From Elusimicrobia bacterium UBA6262 (GTDB lineage: Bacteria > CAYTYR01 > UBA6262): DNA of 12,765 nt. The notes beneath the pieces were generated by a model that did not search any database, was not told the DNA's origin, and saw nothing but the letters and a program-made list of their open reading frames with translations. The translations under genes and the position numbers were made by a program. Positions within the stretch are counted from its first letter, which is position 1. Each line of letters begins with the position of its first letter. The stretch is taken from positions 64,386-77,150 of the forward strand of contig DJVG01000032.1 in the NCBI GenBank assembly GCA_002441095.1. Direction: 5' to 3'. Positions 7,136-12,765 of the stretch are shown here, piece by piece.

Positions 7136-7164
7136 ATTTTAGGCATTATTTGATAAAAAGTCAA
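7136..7164 (-). promoter_or_regulatory. Sigma70-type promoter of the fadL-pilZ operon
   Basis: On the minus strand TTGACT (7159-7164) and TAAAAT (7136-7141) are separated by exactly 17 nt, a near-consensus promoter. Initiation would fall near 7129, two to four bases before the fadL-like ATG at 7126, implying a leaderless or nearly leaderless mRNA. Confidence 0.7.
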
Positions 7165-7170
7165 TCAAAT
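7148..7170. promoter_or_regulatory. Inverted repeat overlapping the fadL promoter -35 box
   Basis: ATTTGAT (7148-7154) and ATCAAAT (7164-7170) are perfect 7-bp inverted copies separated by 9 bases, with a centre-to-centre distance of 16. The repeat covers the -35 hexamer and half of the spacer, where a dimeric repressor would block RNA polymerase. AT-rich sequence makes chance occurrence possible, and no regulator is encoded nearby. It could also form a weak hairpin after the radical SAM gene. Confidence 0.4.
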
Positions 7171-7180
7171 TGTAAATAGC

Positions 7181-8611
7181 TTAGCCCGAGCCACGATTCA
7201 CCCGATCCCAATTACCCTTAACATATTTCATGATTATGGCCAGGATCAGTCTCCTGTATTTCCAGCCTGTAATCACAAAAGATTTGATTTTAACATTTTT
7301 TGCATAAAATTTTAAATACCCAAGCAATTGCAGTTTTGTTAAATCCGTCCGAGAAATAAACTGAAGCTCCAGGGCATTACCCAATTGCTTATTGTAATCT
7401 TCCCAAGCGGTAGACAATTTAGTATATCCTCCTAAGCCAAGAGCGGCTAATTTTGCCACTTCTGTTCCCGGATAAGGAATCATTATGCCTATGGAAATAA
7501 AATCGGTATTTAGCTGCGCGGCAAAATTTATAGTATCCATTGCCGTTTCCTTTGTTTCATACGGGTGACCGAGAATGAAATAACTATGAGACTCCAATCC
7601 TGATTTTTTTATTAGTTTCGCTGCTCTGACAAAGTCCTCTTTTGTTTCACCTTTATTTATTATTTTCAATATTTTATCATTCCCTGACTCTACTCCAAAA
7701 TCTATTTTTGTGCAGCCGGCTTTTTTTAATTTACCCACTACATCATCATTTAAAACCTGCGCCCGGGTTATTATAGACCATTGTAGTTTTTTATTCATTC
7801 CACTGGAAATCATCAGGCTAAGGAATTGTTCGAGCCATTTTCCGTAATATCCAAAGGTTTCATCAAAAAATACTATTTTTTTTGCGCCAAATTGATTATT
7901 TAAATATTTTAGTTCTGCTATTACGTTTTCCGGTGAACGGGTTCTTATCTTATTACCCATCATTCTAGCGCAAAATATGCACTTATAGGGACACCCCCGA
8001 GAACTGATAACCGGAAAGACATTAAATTCCGGGAAAAGGTCCCAAGCGGGAAAAGCAAGCGAATCAGGATTCTGTATCCATTCGCTTTCATTAACCACCA
8101 CACAGTTATCGTTCTTTCTATATCCTACTCCTGATATGAACTGTATTTTATCCTCGTGGCCATCTAAGATAGCGTTGGCAAGATTGACCAAGGTCTCTTC
8201 ACCTTCTCCCTTCACCAGATAGTCAAAGCAAGAATATGCGTGCAAGGTATCCTGGGGGAGGCTGGAGGCATGAGATCCCCCGATTATGGTCCGGCAGGAA
8301 GGCAATAGTTGTTTGATCTCCTTGATAAGGCTCTCGACTATATTTATCTCGTGTGTATAAGAACTTACACCTACTATTTTTGGCTTCATTAACGTTATCG
8401 CTTTAACAACATCTTCATACTTTAATCTGCCGCATTTGGCGTCCAGTATCACACAGTCAATTCCGGCCTTTCTCAAAGCGGCTCCAAGATAAGCAAGCCC
8501 CAGGTGACCAAATGGCGGCGAGTCAAACTCTTCCACTAATTTATTGGCTGGAGGATTGACTAACACTATCGGGGTATTTTTAACTATTGTATTATTAAAT
8601 TCGTTTAACAT
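7181..8611 (-). CDS. B12-binding-domain radical SAM protein
   Basis: The protein has a cobalamin-binding Rossmann domain (about 14-145: VLVNPP, GHLGLAYLGAALRKAG, VGVSSYT, GGSHASSLPQ) followed by a radical SAM barrel (about 198-400) whose CxxxCxxC motif is C207, C211 and C214 in RGCPYKCIFC. The classic DxHxxG cobalamin motif is absent, as is common in the BchE-like branch. Family members perform radical methylations, cyclisations and ring contractions on lipids, pigments and natural products; the substrate here cannot be assigned. Its ATG directly abuts the methyltransferase stop (TAAATG), and it is the last gene of the glycosyltransferase operon, so modification of a glycan or lipid carrier is plausible. 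The basic, hydrophobic C-terminus (about 440-470) may touch the membrane. It looks more AT-rich than ftsH or the glycosyltransferases. Confidence 0.88.
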   Translation of the reverse strand: MLNEFNNTIVKNTPIVLVNPPANKLVEEFDSPPFGHLGLAYLGAALRKAGIDCVILDAKCGRLKYEDVVKAITLMKPKIVGVSSYTHEINIVESLIKEIKQLLPSCRTIIGGSHASSLPQDTLHAYSCFDYLVKGEGEETLVNLANAILDGHEDKIQFISGVGYRKNDNCVVVNESEWIQNPDSLAFPAWDLFPEFNVFPVISSRGCPYKCIFCARMMGNKIRTRSPENVIAELKYLNNQFGAKKIVFFDETFGYYGKWLEQFLSLMISSGMNKKLQWSIITRAQVLNDDVVGKLKKAGCTKIDFGVESGNDKILKIINKGETKEDFVRAAKLIKKSGLESHSYFILGHPYETKETAMDTINFAAQLNTDFISIGIMIPYPGTEVAKLAALGLGGYTKLSTAWEDYNKQLGNALELQFISRTDLTKLQLLGYLKFYAKNVKIKSFVITGWKYRRLILAIIMKYVKGNWDRVNRGSG

Positions 8612-9325
8612 TTACTTTTTTCTCATAATAGCAATTAAAGACATCCCTAACGGAGGAGGCAGTGCTTTCTCTATTCTCGCCATAATGGGAATTAACCTAT
8701 TCATTAAAGTATAATTATCACTTGTTTGCGTTTTTTGTTTCATGATCTTGCTTTTAACAAACCACCCCGCCGCTCCTATTAAATTAAAATAATAGCAGCT
8801 ATTAATCTCTACCGGATATTTTTGTAATAAGCTTAACAAACCTTGTTTGCTATAACGGCGATAATGATGATCAAAGGCATCCAAGGCCCCAAATATACTT
8901 GGCATAGCCGGCACCAAAAGACATAGTGTTCCTTTGACCGGCAAAACATCTATCATTTGTCCAAGAACATAAGCATCATCTTTGATATGCTCCAAAACAT
9001 TTACGCAGATGATAGTATCAATTCTTTCTGCTCTCAGTTTCTGGTAGGATTGGCTGTCAGTCAAGTCTCCGCAGGTAAAAGCAACATTTTTCTTTTCGTT
9101 AAACCTATTCGCAGCAACCGCTAATAATTCTTTATCATAATCAATACCTAAATAGTAATCCTTGGCAATTAAAAAATCAGTAAAATTACCCAAGCCACAG
9201 CCTAGATCCGCCACTCTTTTGCCCAGGAATGAGGAAAATTGTGAGAACTGCCAGGCAAAATATGGCCGGGCTAAATCCTGCCAACGCTGATAAAATTCTG
9301 TATGACTTTCTCTTTGTATAACCAT
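8612..9325 (-). CDS. Class I SAM-dependent methyltransferase
   Basis: This 237-residue protein has a Rossmann-fold methyltransferase core: motif I VADLGCGLGNFT (38-49) binds SAM, the acidic residue in LGIDYD (59-64) contacts the ribose, and ICVNVLEHIKDD (106-117) is the motif IV region. The stretch VPAMPSIFGALDAFDHHYRRYSK, about 138-160, is typical of methyltransferases found in polysaccharide and glycolipid clusters. The acceptor is unknown; a sugar hydroxyl or lipid-linked glycan is inferred from the flanking glycosyltransferases. The gene starts 13 nt after the GT2 stop and has no clear Shine-Dalgarno. Its stop touches the radical SAM start codon, indicating coupled expression. Confidence 0.88.
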   Translation of the reverse strand: MVIQRESHTEFYQRWQDLARPYFAWQFSQFSSFLGKRVADLGCGLGNFTDFLIAKDYYLGIDYDKELLAVAANRFNEKKNVAFTCGDLTDSQSYQKLRAERIDTIICVNVLEHIKDDAYVLGQMIDVLPVKGTLCLLVPAMPSIFGALDAFDHHYRRYSKQGLLSLLQKYPVEINSCYYFNLIGAAGWFVKSKIMKQKTQTSDNYTLMNRLIPIMARIEKALPPPLGMSLIAIMRKK

Positions 9326-9338
9326 TTAATATAGTCCG

Positions 9339-10499
9339 TTACCGTCGCTTTAACCGCAAAATACTCAGGAAAAAACTGGCAAATGTTATTTCTACACCCA
9401 ATGTTAATATGGTAATACCCGGGATCATTATGCGTAAACTCGCCGCAGGAGATAGACTCCCGAAATGATGTACCCGCCAGTACCATAATGCATACACCAG
9501 GACACTAAATCCCACTATACTACAGGCCAGACCTATTATTAATCCTGCTTCTAAACTTAAACTGTCCAGAATTTTCCTGGTTTGCTGATCCTCCGGTAAC
9601 AAGCCCTCGGCTATGGCAAACATTTTCGTAAAAAGGGCAAAGGAGAGCAGTTGGAAGCCAATGATCATGCCTATAGCGCTGGCCAGTAAGGTGTTAGTAT
9701 CAAAAGTTACCGTTCCTATCTTGACCGGAGTAATAGTTAAAATCGTGCCGGTAATGCCGCCTACTGACATGAGCACCAAGCCGGGAATGAAAAATAACCA
9801 GCGCGGACTATACAGTAACATAAACCGGAAATGCCGCCAGCCGTCACTCCAGCTTTTTAAATGTGATCTCCCCAAGCGGCCATCTTTGTACAAAATAATA
9901 GGGACTTCGGCGATACGCATTCCCTTGAGCGAGGCTTTGACAACCATCTCCGAGGCAAACTCCATCCCTGTCGTTTGCAAATCCATATTCTGGTAGGCCT
10001 GTTTGGTAAAAGAGCGTAATCCGCAATGGAAATCCGAAACCGGTGATTTAAAAAAAAGGCGGCCTATCGCGGTCAATACCGGGTTACCGATCCAGCGGTG
10101 TTTCCAGGGCATGGCCCCAGGCATAATTTTTCCCCCACCCCTGGGCAGACGGCAACCCATTACCAGATCCTGGCCGGCGCGCAGTTTCTCAATAAAAGGC
10201 ATAACCTGAGAAAAATCATAGCTCCCGTCAGCATCACCCATAATTATATATTTCCCTTGGGCAGAGGCAATTCCCCCCATTAAGGCTGCCCCATATCCTT
10301 TCGTTGCTACCGCTACTAAAACCACTCCCAGCTTTAATGCCGCCTCACGGGAACCATCGGTACTGCCATTATCCGCCACAATGATCTCACCTTGGAGATC
10401 ATTATCAACCAGGACTTGTTTGGCCCTGATTATGCAGTCCGGCAGTGTTCTTGCTTCGTTCAGGCAAGGAATGACAATAGACACCTCAAATAATTTCAT
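9339..10499 (-). CDS. GT2 glycosyltransferase, polyprenyl-phosphate sugar synthase-like
   Basis: The N-terminal GT-A catalytic domain (about 5-230) has SIVIPCLNEA (7-16), ADNGSTDGS (42-50), the metal-binding DAD (89-91) in GDADGSYDF and DFHCGLRSF (156-164), as in dolichyl-phosphate mannose synthases and GtrB-like enzymes that load a sugar from a nucleotide donor onto polyprenyl phosphate. Four hydrophobic segments follow (about 233-256, 272-291, 317-340 and 356-381), as in membrane-anchored bacterial members. I choose ATG 10499, which has AAAGGTG 9 nt upstream; an in-frame GTG at 10511 would add four residues but has its purine stretch too close. The start overlaps the upstream GT-C gene by 14 nt. 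Together they suggest a two-step donor and transferase pathway. The sugar is not predictable from sequence alone. Confidence 0.92.
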   Translation of the reverse strand: MKLFEVSIVIPCLNEARTLPDCIIRAKQVLVDNDLQGEIIVADNGSTDGSREAALKLGVVLVAVATKGYGAALMGGIASAQGKYIIMGDADGSYDFSQVMPFIEKLRAGQDLVMGCRLPRGGGKIMPGAMPWKHRWIGNPVLTAIGRLFFKSPVSDFHCGLRSFTKQAYQNMDLQTTGMEFASEMVVKASLKGMRIAEVPIILYKDGRLGRSHLKSWSDGWRHFRFMLLYSPRWLFFIPGLVLMSVGGITGTILTITPVKIGTVTFDTNTLLASAIGMIIGFQLLSFALFTKMFAIAEGLLPEDQQTRKILDSLSLEAGLIIGLACSIVGFSVLVYALWYWRVHHFGSLSPAASLRIMIPGITILTLGVEITFASFFLSILRLKRR

Positions 10500-12537
10500 A
10501 TAATCCAACACCTTTACTGTAAAATACTGGCCGGCAGTAGTTCCGCCAGAATTCCTTAAGTATTTTCATATCCCTGTCTTGGAAATCAAATATTTTATAT
10601 TGCTGCTGCAACCGGGCCAATTCCCCTTCATTTAAAAGGATATGAGTGATCCCATCCTGCCGTAGCTGCTGGGCTAATTCGCCGGCATTTTTTGCTTTTT
10701 TAAAGTACTTTTGAAATGTGGATATATCAAATGCCGTATTGGCAATATAATCCCGCTGGCAATAATACCCTCTGGCTTCACCCACCAGCAATATTTTGCT
10801 GTCAGGAGCAGTATTCTGGTTGATAAAACTCATTACCGGATACGTGGGATACTGGTATAAAGGGTGACTGCGCGCTAAAAATGCCTCTTTAGTTTCTGTG
10901 CCGTTTACAACTTGCATCGGCCCCATTAGTTCAAAAGCCATGCAGATCACGGCCATATTGCCTAAAAGGATCCCGGTAAATATGATCTTCAACAAGCCTC
11001 GGTTGAGCCTGCTCATTCTGTCATCATACAGCAAATATCCCACGACCAGGCAAAACACAGCTAACGCCGGCAAAAAATACCGCCACACGCTAGTCTGGCT
11101 CCTCCATAATACATAAAATACAATAAAATAGCCAAGCAAAAGTAATATCTTGCGGTTCGTTTTACCCCTAAGCAATATCATTATGGCCAACGGTACAGAA
11201 AATATAAATAACGGCCCGGCAAAATCATCAAGACTGCTATGATCCAAGGTATTCAGCCAGGGAGTAATAAAAAAGTCTTTGGTATTAAGAAACCGGGGAT
11301 GAGTGCAATCGTCTAAGAAAACATCTTTCCGAAAATTATACTCGAACTTGCTTTTTTGTCCCGCTACATTAAAAGGAGCAAAGGGAGATCCAGTTAGTTT
11401 GGCATTCCTCATTACCCATGGTGAAATCATGATAAGGACAATAGCGGCAAATTTTCCCAGCTCATAAAAAGACCTTTTCCACTGTCGCCAGCGATATCCA
11501 TAACGATACAAAATAACACCTGCAGAAATAGCCACTGTTGCCGCACTCACATACTTAATGCCTAAGGCAAAGCCGGAAAATAGCGCGGCCAGATAAAGAT
11601 ATTTAGCAGAGGATTCTTTTTCGTCTAGCCAGTTATCTAAACATAATATATTTAGCAATACATAAAATGTTAAGCCCAAGTCATTTAGTGCTGTCCAGCT
11701 TTGCATGGCAACTTGCGGCACAAGGTAAAAACCAGCAACAGCGGCTATAGCCGTTTTCCTGGAGAAATGTTTACGGGCAAAAGCATATATAGCGGCCAGC
11801 GAACTCAGGCCTAAAAATAAATGCAGCAATTTAGCCACACTGTCATTGCTAACCAGGAGACTCAGCAGATAGAGCATATTCATGTTCTGAGGAAAGTACG
11901 AAGTACTATTGAAAGGCATATCCACTATGCGCCCATGGATTTTATAAAAATCAGGAAGAGCTAATTGATAGACCAGGGCATCATAATGGATTTCCGGGGC
12001 TAAAGCGCAAATTATATTGATCAGTAAGGCCATCCCCAGCAAAACCAGGCAAATAAGGGGAAGATACGAACGGGGTAAAACTAATTTATTGAAAGAACCG
12101 ATGTATTTTTTGCTGTTTTTCACTAAAAACCACATACTGAAGGCAACTATTGACCAAAATACCCATTTAAACAACGACATCTGTAATAAACCAAATATCC
12201 CCATTAGAAATGTAAAATAACTCCACAAGCATAGTCCTAACCCCATTCCTAAAATAAACTTTTCTAAGAATGAAGAATACTTTATGCGCCAGGCCGATAA
12301 GATCATCGTACCTATGACAAAACTGCTGCCGATCAGGCCAAAGAGATTAATAAAACTCCATAGATACCCGGCTGTTATCTTAAAATGGCTAAGCGCAGTC
12401 CCTGCCAGCATAATGTTTTTCGCACCAACATAGAGGTAATAAAAATCAGTCGGGAAATAAGCCTTACTAAGGATATATATCCCCCAACCTGCAATAAAAA
12501 CTGAAAGCAAATATTGTTTTAAGCGCGCGCTCTTCAT
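10486..12537 (-). CDS. Multi-pass GT-C glycosyltransferase (GT39/ArnT-like)
   Basis: This 683-residue integral membrane protein has roughly a dozen hydrophobic segments, from about residue 8 to 545, and a soluble C-terminal domain from about 545. The first large loop after residue 180 contains PEIHYDALVYQLALP (181-195) with Asp186 and a later Asn-Asp (285-286). Acidic residues in this position act in GT-C enzymes such as PMT/ArnT, which transfer sugars from polyprenyl-phosphate carriers on the outer face of the membrane. The GT2 gene it overlaps would supply that donor. ATG 12537 has a strong AGGAG 8 nt upstream and lies close behind a good promoter, so it begins the operon. Family assignment rests on topology and these motifs, not full alignment; the acceptor (protein, lipid A or polysaccharide) is unknown. 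Confidence 0.8.
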   Translation of the reverse strand: MKSARLKQYLLSVFIAGWGIYILSKAYFPTDFYYLYVGAKNIMLAGTALSHFKITAGYLWSFINLFGLIGSSFVIGTMILSAWRIKYSSFLEKFILGMGLGLCLWSYFTFLMGIFGLLQMSLFKWVFWSIVAFSMWFLVKNSKKYIGSFNKLVLPRSYLPLICLVLLGMALLINIICALAPEIHYDALVYQLALPDFYKIHGRIVDMPFNSTSYFPQNMNMLYLLSLLVSNDSVAKLLHLFLGLSSLAAIYAFARKHFSRKTAIAAVAGFYLVPQVAMQSWTALNDLGLTFYVLLNILCLDNWLDEKESSAKYLYLAALFSGFALGIKYVSAATVAISAGVILYRYGYRWRQWKRSFYELGKFAAIVLIMISPWVMRNAKLTGSPFAPFNVAGQKSKFEYNFRKDVFLDDCTHPRFLNTKDFFITPWLNTLDHSSLDDFAGPLFIFSVPLAIMILLRGKTNRKILLLLGYFIVFYVLWRSQTSVWRYFLPALAVFCLVVGYLLYDDRMSRLNRGLLKIIFTGILLGNMAVICMAFELMGPMQVVNGTETKEAFLARSHPLYQYPTYPVMSFINQNTAPDSKILLVGEARGYYCQRDYIANTAFDISTFQKYFKKAKNAGELAQQLRQDGITHILLNEGELARLQQQYKIFDFQDRDMKILKEFWRNYCRPVFYSKGVGLYEII

Positions 12538-12563
12538 TTTCTTGTCTCCTGCGAATCTATCTT

Positions 12564-12592
12564 CTTCTATCAGATGTTCTGGATAGTGTCAA
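12564..12592 (-). promoter_or_regulatory. Sigma70-type promoter of the glycosyltransferase operon
   Basis: On the minus strand a perfect -35 TTGACA (12587-12592) lies 17 nt from TAGAAG (12564-12569), which is preceded by TGA as an extended -10 element. Initiation near 12557 gives a leader of about 20 nt containing the Shine-Dalgarno AGGAG. The -35 box starts directly after the U-tract of the upstream terminator. Confidence 0.7.
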
Positions 12593-12593
12593 A

Positions 12594-12627
12594 TAAAAAA
12601 ACGGCTACTATTTTAATAGTAACCGTT
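12594..12627 (-). terminator. Terminator hairpin after the tRNA-like RNA (copy 1)
   Basis: As minus-strand RNA this is a 12-bp stem (12600-12611 with 12616-12627), all Watson-Crick except one G-U, closing a UAAA loop and followed by seven Us. The plus-strand version carries a C-A mismatch where the minus RNA has G-U, so the minus strand is the functional reading. It should stop transcription of the upstream RNA gene before the operon promoter. Confidence 0.85.
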
Positions 12628-12631
12628 TTTT

Positions 12632-12716
12632 TGGTTGCGGGGGTCCCGATTCTTTTCATCGGGACGACCTCTCTCCACATTAAGACCGGCAGAACGAGCT
12701 TCTGCTCCTCCCCGCT
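12632..12716 (-). ncRNA. Initiator-tRNA-derived four-arm RNA (divergent or pseudo tRNA-fMet)
   Basis: Read on the minus strand, the ends match bacterial initiator tRNA: AGCGGGG at the 5' side, D-stem GAGC/GCTC followed by G, variable loop AGGTC, and 3' CCCCGCAACCA with encoded CCA. Positions 2-71 to 7-66 pair, and positions 1 and 72 are A and A, unpaired as in initiators. The interior is not tRNA-like. The D-loop is only AGAA, without G18G19. Position 8 is A instead of U. The anticodon arm (12671-12694) is a 7-bp stem with one bulged G and a 9-nt loop without a normal CAU. The T-arm (12643-12665) is a perfect 8-bp stem with loop GAAAAGA and no TTC. All four helices therefore survive while every tertiary tRNA motif is gone. 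It could be a co-opted structured RNA or a rearranged pseudo-tRNA. Confidence 0.7.
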
Positions 12717-12723
12717 AAAATGA

Positions 12724-12751
12724 AACGGCTACCACTTTCGTAGTAACCGTT
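12724..12751 (-). terminator. Hairpin copy 2, after the edge tRNA
   Basis: On minus-strand RNA a 12-bp stem (12724-12735 with 12740-12751), with two G-U pairs, closes a GAAA tetraloop. It repeats the hairpin at 12600-12627. Downstream on the minus strand it has only TTTCATTTT rather than a clean U-tract, so it may terminate weakly or serve as a processing or spacer hairpin between two RNA genes. Confidence 0.65.
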
Positions 12752-12755
12752 TTTT

Positions 12756-12765
12756 TGGTTGCGGG
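12756..12765 (-). tRNA. 3' end of a tRNA, probably initiator tRNA-fMet (cut by window edge)
   Basis: The last ten bases read CCCGCAACCA on the minus strand, the 3' acceptor end and CCA of bacterial initiator tRNA. They lie in the same position relative to a downstream hairpin as in the tRNA-like unit at 12632-12716. Only the terminal bases are visible, so this could equally be another copy of the divergent RNA. Confidence 0.5.

Noticed and set aside
10500..10511. GTG start for the GT2 gene, four codons upstream of the chosen ATG
   Set aside because: The purine-rich AAAGG abuts the GTG, too close to act as its ribosome site, but is well placed for the ATG at 10499. It cannot be fully excluded.
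12600..12632. Plus-strand terminator (hairpin followed by TTTTTTT on the plus strand)
   Set aside because: The plus-strand stem has a C-A mismatch and no plus-strand gene precedes it. The T-run corresponds to the A-run after CCA on the minus strand.
12632..12765. Integration attachment site, because the tRNA 3' end is duplicated
   Set aside because: An att duplication copies only the tRNA 3' end. Here the 5' acceptor strand and D-stem are also present and the repeat includes the downstream hairpin, and no integrase is visible. Tandem duplication fits better, although unseen flanking sequence could change this.

Overview
The window reads as a chromosomal stretch from a didermic (Gram-negative-type) bacterium. 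It carries a FadL/TodX-type outer-membrane channel, a PilZ c-di-GMP effector, a B12-binding radical SAM protein and a polyprenyl-phosphate-sugar glycosyltransferase pair, with intergenic gaps rich in small hairpins and AT-rich palindromes. Gene order and these repeats recall uncultivated lineages such as Omnitrophota, but that placement is an inference. Every supported gene lies on the minus strand, so transcription runs from high to low coordinates.

Transcription order. (1) At 12594-12765 is a tandem RNA region. The 3' end of a tRNA-like gene at the window edge is followed by a hairpin, then an 85-nt RNA with the acceptor stem, D-stem, AGGTC variable loop and CCCGCAACCA end of initiator tRNA but entirely different anticodon and T arms, then a second copy of the hairpin that ends in a U-tract. 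This is the most unusual object in the window. (2) A strong promoter (12564-12592) drives a four-gene operon (12537-7181): a multi-pass GT-C glycosyltransferase, a GtrB/DPM-like GT2 glycosyltransferase, a class I SAM methyltransferase and a B12-binding radical SAM enzyme. The simplest reading is that the GT2 charges a lipid carrier with a sugar, the GT-C protein transfers it outside the membrane, and the other two modify the product. (3) A second promoter, overlapped by an inverted repeat, drives fadL-like and pilZ genes (7126-5548); its predicted start leaves almost no leader. (4) A third promoter (5505-5533) precedes a tRNA with CAU anticodon and the housekeeping genes tilS, ftsH, folE and folP (5418-47). 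TilS modifies a CAU-anticodon tRNA(Ile), FtsH is the membrane AAA+ protease, and FolE and FolP are two steps of folate synthesis.

Gaps. A 156-bp AT-rich imperfect palindrome separates folE from folP. A perfect 9-bp hairpin flanked by a 7-bp direct repeat sits between the tRNA and tilS. A hairpin with a U-tract and a promoter fill 5419-5547. The 228 bases above 12537 hold the RNA region and promoter described above. No other gap exceeds 60 bases, and I see no CRISPR array, insertion sequence or transposase.
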